NCBI GenBank assembly: GCA_003999685.1
Contig: CP021220.1
Span: 3,100,001 to 3,164,000, forward strand
Direction: 5' to 3'
DNA length: 64,000 nt
DNA from: Taiwanofungus camphoratus
Lineage: Eukaryota; Basidiomycota; Agaricomycetes; Polyporales; Taiwanofungaceae
Both the position numbers and the translations under genes were made by a program. Shown in pieces: positions 22,001-30,581 of the stretch. The notes below the pieces were generated by a model. It was not told where the DNA came from, searched no databases, and saw only the letters and a list, made by a program, of their open reading frames with translations. How positions within the stretch are numbered: the first letter of the stretch is position 1; the number at the start of each line of letters is the position of its first letter.

Positions 22001-22841
22001 TGGCATGGTCCCAGGGCTTGGATTCTGGGAACCGGTTGGCAGCCTCCTTTTCGAACAACCGTTTATAGTCCCACAGGTATTCTGGGACAAGGTCTTCTAC
22101 GGATGGGGGTGGGTCCTTGGGGATCACCAATTCCGTGAGCTCTGGGACATCCCATACCATATGTGGGGAGTCAGGGAGTCGTGTTAGTCGATTGAGCCCT
22201 AGTTGTGTGGGCTTTAGGGCCTGCAGTAGCCCGTCTTCACGTACGAGCGGCTGCCCTTTCTGTTGGAAGATCCCCAGAACCCCTTCTCCTTGTGTGTAAG
22301 CACACATTATGTCCGAAAACTCCTCATTGTCTTCATGAATGGAAGCTCGACACAGGGGAATTCCGTCTGTCGTGGGTTGGCTCATGATCCAGGCATAGTA
22401 TCCTTGCCATTCTGTGAGTCGAGCTTGGTCAATCTCGAGCGTTCCTTCTACCCAGTCGATGCGTGGGTTGACTTGTGCGAGCCAAGGGTTGCCGAGTACT
22501 ACATCGAGCGTTCCAATGTTTGAGACATAAAAGTTGGTTGGGATGTCATTCCCTTCTAATCGTATGCTCCCTTCGACTCTGTGGGTAATCGGTCCCCCTT
22601 TGTTTGTAGAGCCGTCAATGGTGGTTGAGGTTACTGTCCTGGGAAGCGGTCGAGTGGGGAGTCCCCACTTCCTTACAAAGTCGGGGTGAATTAGGTTGGC
22701 GTCAGCCCCACTATCCAATAGGGGGCATGCAGCGACGGCTTTCTCTCCTACGACGATATAACCCGGTAGATAAAGTGTATTGCGCTTGCGCGTTCCGGTA
22801 ATTATATTTCGTACAGAGAGTTTAGGCGACTCGTGCGTCAC
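18723..22841 (-). CDS. Pol of inner Gypsy copy
   Basis: An open 1372-residue Pol with protease, reverse transcriptase (YMDD), RNase H, integrase with zinc segment, and a C-terminal chromodomain. After the chromodomain comes a proline/arginine-rich tail that overlaps the third ORF. It starts 11 bases after the gag stop in a different frame, an arrangement other Ty3/Gypsy elements handle by recoding or reinitiation. Confidence 0.93.
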   Translation of the reverse strand: MTHESPKLSVRNIITGTRKRNTLYLPGYIVVGEKAVAACPLLDSGADANLIHPDFVRKWGLPTRPLPRTVTSTTIDGSTNKGGPITHRVEGSIRLEGNDIPTNFYVSNIGTLDVVLGNPWLAQVNPRIDWVEGTLEIDQARLTEWQGYYAWIMSQPTTDGIPLCRASIHEDNEEFSDIMCAYTQGEGVLGIFQQKGQPLVREDGLLQALKPTQLGLNRLTRLPDSPHMVWDVPELTELVIPKDPPPSVEDLVPEYLWDYKRLFEKEAANRFPESKPWDHAIELRPDFVPRKCAVIPLSPNEQAAMDKFLEENLAKGYLRESNSPMASPAFFVKKKDGTLRPCQDYRYLNKGTIKDAYPLPLIGELIDRLQRATVFTKLDLRNGYNNVRIREGDQWKGAFMVKYRNQDKIVEPTVMFFGMCNSPATFQRMMNDAFQDMLAEGWIAIYMDDILIFSDNMEAHRERTRRVLQRLQKWDLFVKPEKCAFDVVEVDFLGMTISPGQVHMDKDKLAGIAGWPIPTRVKDVERFMGLANYYRRFIHNFSHIAHPLNVIKKKRAEWNWTKACQEAFDELKRCFQSMPILRMPDPSKPFTIEADASLVATGAVLQQLDEEGRLHPIAFLSKSLKEAERNYQVYDRELLAIVRALEEWRHHLEGSGHPVTVITDHKNLTYFREAQRLNRRQARWQLFLSQFDLQLLNKKGSRLIVADALSRRPDHPGGKHDNEDVILLPTDLFVNATNTAIIEKIRECRTRDRMVIETIDALKRGKVPPFKGTGFAHTKLADWDIQEGLILYKNRVYVPPDDDLRREVIQLCHDTPAMAHPGAQGTMAIARRDWFWHGMSSFIEKYVEGCAKCQESKINTHPTKPPLMAIPTEPNSRPFSHISVDFITDLPESQGFNALMVVVDRELTKGIVLIPCTKNIDAVGTAEALHLNVYRRYGLPDRMISDRGPQFAAAAFREWCKLTGVKAAMSTAYHPQSDGSTERVNQELEAAWRILCANDPHTWVKHIPEFEFAHNQVPHAGRKESPFKLTMGYDPKAIGSPRPSDKYPTLQDRLTRISESRKEALAAQELAQKLMEERTPFPWKPFQEGDKVWLEATNLRLRTISRKFDPKRLGPFKITEVKGPLTYKLQLPRTWKIHPVFHASLLTPYRETVEHGPNFLKPPPDLVEGEEEYEVEALRGHRARRGKWEFLIKWKGWPVSASTWQKEDDLRHSPDLLRRYKKANHLGINPVDNRSTARQGVIPQHFKATSHHVPSNQRRPSPPCRLHPHRRECPHTESLSSGTAKPPQLRRGDCRPPTSPSNIWPRRRLSDPRRPPRMGAGQRTTTPGGGHRPRCLARSCGPGCHFSTSGRGRLAPRSGNKGVQRGEGEGRA

Positions 22842-22852
22842 GTCGGGTCGCC

Positions 22853-24430
22853 TTACAGAAAATCCACAAAGTCGTGGTGCTGAGAGAAGTGGGGGAATCT
22901 TACTCCTTTCGTTTCTTGCCCCTGCTCCTCCTGTTCAGAGGCTTCATCATCCGCCTCGTTTTCATCTTTCATGCTGGCCCTTCGGTTTGGGGGTCCTGTT
23001 CCCCGACCCGAGGTTCGCTCCGGGCAGTCTTTGGCCAGGTGCCCCTTATTGTGGCATTTGTAGCAGGAGCCCGTCCTTCGGTCTTGCAAGCGCTGATGGT
23101 CTGGTTTCCCACTGTCAAATGCCCTTGCTGCGACTCGTGGAGGGGTTTTCGAAGTTCTTTGAGCGGCATCAATGGCCTTGTTGTTTCGATAGGCCCGGTC
23201 CCGTTGGGCAGCAGCTTCCTTCCATCCTTCTAGGGTTGTGGGGGCTACATCTCGTTCCATGATTCGGACTCGCATGGTGCTGGGTAGTTTTTCTCGGTAC
23301 CAGGCCATAAGGGCACTTTCTTCGGTGATTTCTGCCCTGCGGGCCAGTCGGTCGAACTCCTCGTTGAAATCGGCAATGGGTTTGTCGTAGGTGTAGACCA
23401 AGTTCCGTAGTTCGATGGCTGCAGAGACCTCCTCCTCTATTACCCCGAACCTTTTGATGAACTCGAGAGCGACATTCCTGAAAGTGCCGTACCCCCGGCT
23501 CACCCCTCGGATGAGGGGGTGGGGTTCGAGTGCCTTTTCGGTGAGAGTATCGGCCCAGGCACCAGCATGGCCTTCGAGGTGGCCAAGGAAATTGCCGACC
23601 TTTTCTCGTTCGGAAGCAGAGGCCCATCGCTCGGTGTCAAATCTTCGGGCAAATTGGATGAGGAAGTGTCGGGCATCCTCTCGCTTTCCAGAGAACTTAG
23701 TAATTTCTGGCTCTTTTCGGTCCGGTACCCGTGCAGCTCCCTGTGGGAGGGGCGTTCCTCCAGGCGGCTGCCCCCCTCCAGGGGGTCCTCCCCCAGGGGG
23801 TCCTCCTCCCCCAGGTGGTTCTCCTCTACCGGGTAGTCCTCCTCCACTGGGCACTCCTCCGCCAGGTGTTCCTCCTCCGCCAGGTGTTCCTCCTCCGCCA
23901 GGTGGTCCTCCTCCACCAGGTGGTCCTCCTCCACCAGGTGGTCCTCCCTCGGGGGGGCCTTCCTCCCCTAGCCCATCGTCAGGCGGTGGCCCTGATTCCC
24001 CTATTCCAGATCGGAAAGAGCTCAAGCCACGGGGTGTTTCCGGAGTGGAAGGGGATGTTTTTCCTGTCCCTTCAGTCTCCATTTGTCGTTCTGTCCGTTC
24101 AATGTCAGGATCGGTTAGTTCTGAGCTGGAGCCCTCGTCGGAGGGTGGGTCGGTTTCGTCAAAGGTTGTCCAGCGGGCCTGGATGAGGGCACGATTGGTT
24201 GGAGTACAAGGTTCGAAATCGCTTCCCCTGTAGAGTGCAGAGTCGTAGCGGTGAGGGCACGGTTGCGTTGAGCAGACCCTCCAGTTAGAAGTCTTCGTGT
24301 AATGTCGGTGTACGTCCCGATTGTTCTCCGCTTGATAGCGATGAGCTTTCCCGGCGCACGTCAGGGTCGACCTCCGCCTCGTTTTGGAGGATGGATCCAG
24401 CTTGCCACCGGCGATAGAAATCTCGGGCAC
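22853..24430 (-). CDS. Gag of inner Gypsy copy
   Basis: An open 525-residue Gag. The N-terminal third is acidic and serine/proline-rich. A glycine/proline tract follows (GGGGPP units, 23780-23950), then the retrotransposon Gag core with the segment RRFDTERWASASEREK, and a single CCHC knuckle (CYKCHNKGHLAKDC) near the C terminus. The true start may lie further upstream or downstream; the leader region is coding-like in another frame. Confidence 0.88.
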   Translation of the reverse strand: MPEISIAGGKLDPSSKTRRRSTLTCAGKAHRYQAENNRDVHRHYTKTSNWRVCSTQPCPHRYDSALYRGSDFEPCTPTNRALIQARWTTFDETDPPSDEGSSSELTDPDIERTERQMETEGTGKTSPSTPETPRGLSSFRSGIGESGPPPDDGLGEEGPPEGGPPGGGGPPGGGGPPGGGGTPGGGGTPGGGVPSGGGLPGRGEPPGGGGPPGGGPPGGGQPPGGTPLPQGAARVPDRKEPEITKFSGKREDARHFLIQFARRFDTERWASASEREKVGNFLGHLEGHAGAWADTLTEKALEPHPLIRGVSRGYGTFRNVALEFIKRFGVIEEEVSAAIELRNLVYTYDKPIADFNEEFDRLARRAEITEESALMAWYREKLPSTMRVRIMERDVAPTTLEGWKEAAAQRDRAYRNNKAIDAAQRTSKTPPRVAARAFDSGKPDHQRLQDRRTGSCYKCHNKGHLAKDCPERTSGRGTGPPNRRASMKDENEADDEASEQEEQGQETKGVRFPHFSQHHDFVDFL

Positions 24431-24974
24431 TCAGTAGCCTTTGATAGAGGTTCACAATTATGGGAACGGCCAATTGAAATGAGAAGCGTGGGTTTGAGAG
24501 CACCTTCTGAGCAGTGAGGATACGGTGGTCGAGGACTTCGTCAAAATCTTCAGAGGGAGTGGGAGGTAGCGGTCGGCTCCCTTCCCTTGCCAGCCTGTCG
24601 TGATTTTCTAATACGGCTTGCCAAGCGTCGCTGGCTCTGGAGATGCGGGAGCGGGTGTAAAGGATCAGCTCCCTCTGTTCAGCTGGGAGGAAGCTGGTGG
24701 AACTATCGGCGTGTAGAATGGCTCTGAGGTTGCGCTCAGCTCGATCCAGGACTTCTTCTAAAGTCGGGAGAGTAGGGTCAAATGCTGCGTGATCCAGCTC
24801 TTCTTCTTGTTCGTAGTCGATATCAAAAGGTCGTTGATAATCCGTGGTAATCAGTACTAATCGTATGAGTGCGCTGACCTCGCCTTCTTCGAGACCGGTA
24901 CAGGTCTTTTAGGCACTGTCTTCTTGTGACCTCTCGAACCAGGACGGGTTCGGATTTATGGAGTCGTATTCTAG

Positions 24975-25476
24975 TGTTACCGGGGGGTTCACCCTGATAA
25001 TGCTGCAGAAGCTTGGAGCGGTGTGCAGCGAAGGGTCGAAGAGGAACGACGGTGACGACGAGTCACAATCCTCAGTAGTCTTCAACTACAAGCCCTATGT
25101 AGTCGTGATAGTCTTTCACGGGCTTCTTGCGGTACAAGGAGATGTGAGAAAGACTAGCGTGTATTGGTACTAATGCGTAGTACACTTTAGGAAGGATGAA
25201 CGAAGAGAATACGACTAAGGGAACCTCCGACAGTGGGACCCCCTTCTTATACTGCCACCGCCAACCCCCAGGTATACTAGCAGCCCCCCAGAGACCGCAT
25301 AAGGTGAGAGGAGTCAGCGGCCCGAAAGTACATAACTACCACGGCGTAAGCGGGGACGGTCGGCCCGTCAGTCAATCTGGGTAAGTAAGGTGTGGAAGGG
25401 ATGCCGCGCGTCCATGGTGTGACAAACAGAGGGAAAGAAAAAACGAACACGTCTCTAGTCCTACCCGACAGTAACA
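24975..25476 (-). repeat. 5' LTR of inner Gypsy copy
   Basis: This 502-base LTR is reversed and appears identical to 17738-18239. The self-primer pair is 25206-25216 in the LTR and 24962-24972 next to it. Confidence 0.93.
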
Positions 25477-25955
25477 GGGGGTACAGAGGGGAGAGGGAGA
25501 AGGGAGAGCATGACGAAGCTAAGTGGTGGGCCAGCCCCATCCGGGAAATTGGTATATCGTACTGGCAGGCCTGTAATGCAACGCGCTCCCACCTAAATTT
25601 CCTCCTTCGCACCGACGTCGTCTCCGCCCTCGAGCATCTCCTACCACCCTCCTCCGTCATCACACGCCCGGCCCCCTCCACGCAGGACGAGTGGACGGTT
25701 TGTCTCCACCCGGAGTGCCGCCCTCTGAACCGATGGGCTGGGGCCTGTGAATTCTGCATGGGCCTCGATCATGTTACTGCCGACTGCATCCACCGGCCAC
25801 AACTGGGGGAGCCGGCTGCTGAGCCCTTCGTCCCGCCTCGCTGTCTGGATTGTTTCGCTGACGATCACGACACCGACCAATGCCCCAAGGCAGGGGCCGC
25901 CTGGTCGGAAATCAGTGGGTCGAAGCAGCCTGACGAGGAAGCTACCAGGTCATGA
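25477..25955 (+). pseudogene. Rest of the third ORF of the outer Gypsy element
   Basis: This is the far part of the outer copy's third ORF, separated from its first part (from 17405) by the inner element. It carries both CCHC knuckles seen in the inner copy, with a few residue differences. It is followed by a short hairpin and a purine-rich tract leading into the 3' LTR. Confidence 0.85.
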
Positions 25956-25996
25956 AGGTAGGTGTCGGGGCGACACCTGAGAGGAGACGGGGGTAG

Positions 25997-26497
25997 TGTT
26001 ACTGTCGGGTAGGACTAGAGACGTGTTCGTTTTTTCTTTCCCTCTGTTTGTCACACCATGGACGCGCGGCATCCCTTCCACACCTTACTTACCCAGATTG
26101 ACTGACGGGCCGACCGTCCCCGCTTACGTCATGGTAGTTATGTACTTTCGGGCCGCTGACTCCTCTCACTTTATGCGGTCTCTGGGGGGCTGCTAGTATA
26201 CCTGGGGGTTGGCGGTGGCAGTATAAAGGGGGGTCCCACTGTTGGAGGTTCCCCTAGTCGTATTCTCTTCGTTCATCCTTTCCTAAAGTGTACTACGCAT
26301 TAGTACCAATACACGCTAGTCTTCACACATCTCCTTGCACCTCAAGAAGCCCGTAAAAGACTATCGCGACTACATAGGGCTTGTAGTTGAAGACTACCGA
26401 GGATTGTGACTTGTTGTCACCGTCGCTCCTCTTCGACCCTTCACTGCACACCGCTCCAAGCTTCTGCAGCATTATCAGGGTGAACCCCCCGGTAACA
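25997..26497 (+). repeat. 3' LTR of outer Gypsy element
   Basis: This 501-base LTR has ends TGTTAC and GTAACA and is followed by the CACAC target duplication at 26498-26502. By eye it differs from the 5' LTR at about three sites. Confidence 0.93.
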
Positions 26498-26502
26498 CAC
26501 AC

Positions 26503-26682
26503 ACTAGACTTTTAGGCCCCTGATCGTGGTCTAGGTAGTTTCTCTGTCGTGTCTCCTCACTTACCTTTTCCTCTGGTATCCTTCACAGGCACCACACCGC
26601 TTTAGCTCTCCCTACTCTTTAGAACACGTTGAACCTACTTCCTAGGTTCATCCCTCCATTCAGGACTCCCTAGGTCATATCA
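26503..26682 (-). repeat. 5' end of a diverged TGAT-element relative
   Basis: On the minus strand it begins TGATATGACCTAGGGAG at 26682, a version of the family's 5' end. It abuts the FunK1 fragment and is cut by the Gypsy element on its other side. The matching continuation is probably 8345-8391. The 3' end of this copy is not found. Confidence 0.55.
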
Positions 26683-27582
26683 TTGGTCCTTGTTACGACA
26701 TTCGGACCTCCAAAACTCGGCAGTATATTCCAAAAAAGAGGCAGGAGACTGAAAATATGCAAATTCAGGGCATGGAGTTGTACTGGACCTATCAGCGGTC
26801 CATAAATGAAATGTGCAAAGTTACCATCCACTTCTTTGAGACTGAAGAACCTCACATTTGAAATGGTTTCTTCGAAACACAACTGATTGATAAGGTCATT
26901 GAATATCGCTATAAGTGATTTGTTACAGCCCCTCTCATCTTGTATATGGCCACATCCATGTGGCTTCTCATGCCAGCTGGCCTCATATTTTGCACAAAGA
27001 TCCCCTTTGATGAAGTACTTTTTCTTTCCCTGAGGAATCTCTATGGGTTCAAACTTCCACACCATTTGAACAAAATCAACCACAGGATAACCACATGCAA
27101 TTTTGCCAGAAAATTCTCTCCACAGGAAGTTAAGCATCTTAGGGTCCTTAATACCATGTTTCAAATGAAGATCAGACATAGATGACTTCATTGGCATTCC
27201 ATAAATGAGGTCTGTGTGATACTTCGTTCAGCAAGAACCTAGTACATTGTAGCTCCATCATCAACACACCAGATTGAGTGTTACACTCCAGTGGAGGTGT
27301 CTTGAATGTTTTATGGTGTTCTGCAGTGGCAGGGGATGACAAAAGTAGATGTTTAGGATATGCTCTATGCCGAAACCCGCCTGTAGCATCTGTCTCCTCA
27401 TCTGAGTAGTCACTGTCACTAGAATAGTAGTCGGACATGTTTTCGTCAGTCGAGGTAGATGAATGATAATCAGAACACGGATAGCAATAGCCAAACAAGA
27501 ATGGTGGAGGTCTACCCATTGTTGTAATAACAACTCGAGTTTGATATCTCTGAGGCTTGGATGTTGTCTGGCGACAAGCCAC
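26683..27582 (-). pseudogene. FunK1 kinase fragment A, N-terminal region only
   Basis: This is the N-terminal region of a FunK1 (fungal-type) protein kinase. The first exon begins near MGRPPPFLFGY (27519), or at an upstream ATG at 27582, and has a serine/aspartate-rich stretch. After a short intron it continues as MKSSMSDLHLKHGIKD and a GYPVVDFV segment. All of this aligns with the complete gene at 38128-40898. Similarity fades after about 26790, and the TGAT-type repeat begins at 26682, so the whole catalytic half is missing. The upstream region is duplicated too. Expression of a truncated peptide is possible but unproven. Confidence 0.85.
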
Positions 27583-27587
27583 AATCG

Positions 27588-27635
27588 CGTCGCCACCGAC
27601 GCGTTACATTGCAAACCACGCTCACGTGATCTCGG
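27588..27635 (-). promoter_or_regulatory. Shared upstream box of FunK1 copies, at fragment A
   Basis: The box is CGCCACCGACGCGT, then a short gap, then ACCACGCTCACGTGAT. The same two-part box stands upstream of the other two FunK1 loci (41008-41042 and 52734-52774), about 80-130 bases before the conserved start. It contains a CACGTG E-box, a site class bound by bHLH factors. Confidence 0.6.
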
Positions 27636-27639
27636 CCGC

Positions 27640-28531
27640 AAAGTTAATTTCGAACCAGGGCTCATGGCTAGCGGTCGGACACGCTTCAATTTCGCTTGCA
27701 GTCGGTGCTCGGTGACAAATGAACGGCTCCATAATGATTTCCTTTCTATCCAGATTGTGCATATGCTTGCCTAGCGGAATTTCTCTTCCATCTATTTCAC
27801 TGCCAGTAGCTCTGGTTTCACAGTCGAGGCGTTCCTATTGGGAACTCGATGATCCATTCCATCGAACATGGGGGAACAATCGACAAATTACTTATACAGG
27901 CGAAAAACATCAAGTTCATATTCATCACTGATTGGAGGGTTGTGGGCTGTCTGGGTGTGCAAGTACTGCAGGTGGTTTGACAAGATCTCATATTTTCTCA
28001 GGCTCCTGAGCCACTTTACGCTCGAATCCGCTGGTCTGCATCGCTCGCTTTCGCCTTCCTCTCGTTCTTGTTTCACCTTGTTGCGTCGACTCCGTGTTCC
28101 GGTAGTCCTTGCTTCCTTCACACATCTTGATTGGGTGCCATTCTGAGTATTACTCATACGTTGATCTTGGCTTCAATCTAGACGACATCTATAAACATCT
28201 TCACACCTTCCAGAATTGCAAGTATGGACATGCTAGCACGGACGGCCAGATGGAAGGAGCCAACTCAAGTCACAGTACGAGCCGTTACTTGAGCATAAAG
28301 ACTTCCTCCATCCAAGAAGAAGGTTAATAGTACGAGTAGTCACCTAGCCTGTCGAGAGCAAGAGCTGAGCGCTTATTTATACGCAGTTGCTATTAGCATG
28401 GCCGCTACTATCGACAGCGAGCACTCAAGGACCATAACATCGGCATATTGCTAGCAAACGATAATACAATGGTACAACTTCTCGCTACTGTTTTTGGACA
28501 CACAGATGCCACACTTCTCAGTTCAATTCAT
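27640..28531. other. Region between FunK1 fragment A and the quinone reductase
   Basis: No gene is seen. Much of 27790-28140 is similar to 41210-41520 upstream of the complete FunK1 gene, for example TTATACAG followed by GAAAAAC, and TTTGACAAGAT. The FunK1 duplication therefore carried roughly 500 bases of upstream sequence. The short ORFs here are not conserved between the two copies. Confidence 0.55.
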
Positions 28532-30050
28532 TTAGTTGTCTGCGACCTTGATCACCAGCTTCCCTACTGTCTTTCCGCTCCTCGTGGTGAGGTCCGACTG
28601 TGCCTCCTGTACTCCTTCCTTCGTGAACGGGTACTCCTTGAAGACGTTGATCCTCAGCGCCCCACTCGAGATGAGCTTGAAAAGTTCTGTCCCGTAGTAA
28701 AGGCTCTCCTCGGGAGTGACGACGTAGTTGAACATCCTGTTAATACCACGCACGTAAGAAATATTGACACTGCATCAATTGAGATAGGACGTACGTGGGT
28801 CGGAGCAATGCCAAGTTCTTCTCGACCAACTTCAGAGGGGCGACCGGAGGAACGGGTCCGGACGCGTTCCCTACAGCGACAATGGTGCCCTTCCGCCCCA
28901 CGAGCTTGAAGTCATCGTCAAACCTGGCATAAAAACATCGTGTAGAATGAGTCAAGGCTGATACCGACTACGGAGGATGCAAAAACGAACGTGTCCTTGC
29001 CTACACCGTCATACACGACGTGCACGCCTTTGCCGTTCGTGATTTCCAGCACGCGATCAACAGTGTTCTCCACGGGGTACAAAATGACGTGGTCGGCACC
29101 GTGCGCTTTCGCTATTTCCGCCTTCTCTTGTGTCGACGTCGTACCGATCACGATAGCGCCACGGTGCTTTGCGATTTGACTGAACAAGAGGCCGAGTCCG
29201 CCCGCAATGGTGTGAATAAAGACGTAATCTCCTTTCTTGACGTTGTACGATTCAGTCATAAACGTCAGGGCAGTGAGGCCTGTATCGGTACTGAATTATC
29301 AGCCACTTAACACCTGCATTTCTTCTGAGATGCATATACCTTGCAAGGCAGCAGCGCCTGCCGTCAGAAGTGGGACATTCTCCGGGACCGGGTGGACTTT
29401 GACCCACGGAACTGAAGCATACTCAGCGTGCACCCCGAGATTGAGCTGATGAATAAGAAAAAAAACGAATTGCGTCAGATCCGGACGATAGACTTGAGAG
29501 AAAGACTCAAACTCACCACCGCCACCTTGGAACCAACCTTGAACCCGCGCTTCTTGAACTCCTCGTCGTTCAAGACTTTTTCGTCCGTGGGCAGAGCAGC
29601 AATGGTACCCGAAGCTTCCATGCCCAAGACTAGTGGGAAGGACTTGGCGGGGTAGAGGCCTTTCCTAGTCCATGCCGATCTCATTAGTTGAATAGTATTC
29701 CAGCGCATGCTCAGTCTGGCACTCACCGGTAATAAGTATCAATGAAGTTGACACCTCCATATTGCACCTACAACATCACACACATCCAGCACTGACGCGA
29801 TGTCACATATCGACTGTAGACCCACCTTCACCACGACATTGCCCGGGACATGCTCGGGAAACGGAACGGACTTCCTCTCTAGAACATCGATGTCGCCGTT
29901 CTTGTCAATGGTGATAGCTTGAATCGTCTTCGGAAAAGGCATGGTGTTCTGCCTGTTGGATGTTGTCGACAAGTGGCGTAAGATCTGTCCTGTACGAAGA
30001 AATGCTGCTTGGTATCTGTTCGTGCTGAAGAGTCTGGTGGATGTTATCAT
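28532..30050 (-). CDS. Zeta-crystallin-type NADPH:quinone reductase
   Basis: A medium-chain reductase of the quinone oxidoreductase class, which reduces quinones with NADPH. A multi-exon reading gives the class order: the N-terminal strand MPFPKTIQAITIDKNGD, then GVNFIDTYYR created at the junction after an intron near 29768-29826, then KGLYPAKSFPLVLGMEASG. These are followed by LNLGVHAEYASVPW, the NADPH-binding stretch AGGLGLLFSQIAKHRGA, DGVGKDTF, and a C-terminal KTVGKLVIKV. The ORF extends upstream of MPFPK to 30050 with about 36 residues that are rich in arginine, serine and threonine and have no acidic residue, which suggests a mitochondrial presequence. The alternative start is 29942. 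The zinc ligands of alcohol dehydrogenases are not seen, as expected for this class. Confidence 0.9.
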
Positions 30051-30581
30051 CAGCTTATCATGCCGACCTGGAAGCCGTCCTCCTATGGTTTCACTTCCTC
30101 CGTGAATTTATTGTTGTTTAGGTTTGCGAAAGTCTTTCTCTGATATTCGAATGTCCTAGGCCGTTCACAACATTTGGACGTCACTGCCAGTGAGTCAGTA
30201 GTGACGTTCCTATACTTGAGAACGGGATGAGAGCTGACGGACCTCCGTGTCCGTGACTGCCGCGTAGACCCAAACCGAATACTCGATAGCGAGCATGACA
30301 TAGATACATACTTGTATGCTGGAGTCAAGTGATAGCCCATTTGGCATAGCGGCATACGGTAAGGAAATGGCGTTCACTTGCGCGCTGCGGTACATGGTAC
30401 GCGGCCAGATGAACGAGGAACTTCTTGGGCACACTACGCCGACTGGACCCGATGTTTTACTTTCAGTAAGTTGAATTTCTCAAAATCTCAGCGTATGTGC
30501 AATGTACTACATGATACAGCAGCGAGAGTCCGAAGCAGGATATAGGTCTGAGTCCCACGTGAACAACTTGTCCCATCTTTC
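30051..30581. other. Intergenic region
   Basis: This gap of about 530 bases lies upstream of the quinone reductase and downstream of the phosphatase gene. No conserved ORF, RNA gene or repeat is seen. Confidence 0.5.

Larger units (their letters stand above)
17738..25476 (-). mobile_element. Inner Gypsy chromovirus copy, reversed, looks whole, very young
   Basis: This is a 7739-base element of the same family as the outer one, inserted in reverse into the outer element's third ORF. LTRs of 502 bases lie at 17738-18239 and 24975-25476 and appear identical on reading. GGGGG flanks it at 17733-17737 and 25477-25481, and its own third ORF shows the same target intact. Gag, pol and the third ORF are all open, so it looks whole. 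Identical LTRs indicate an insertion too recent for visible decay. Confidence 0.95.
8392..26497 (+). mobile_element. Outer Gypsy/Ty3 chromovirus-type LTR element, broken by two insertions
   Basis: LTRs of 501 bases at 8392-8892 and 25997-26497 start TGTTAC and end GTAACA, and CACAC is duplicated at 8387-8391 and 26498-26502. Gag, pol and a third ORF follow in the same direction. Two later insertions split it: a TGAT element in gag and a reversed copy of the same family in the third ORF. Removing both inserts and their target duplications leaves about 7.76 kb, close to the 7.74 kb of the inner copy. The two LTRs differ at about three sites by eye, so the insertion is recent but older than the inner one. 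A chromodomain after integrase places it among chromoviruses. Confidence 0.93.

Noticed and set aside
28448-28909. Plus-strand 153-residue ORF
   Set aside because: It is antisense to the last exons of the quinone reductase, whose protein motifs are clear.
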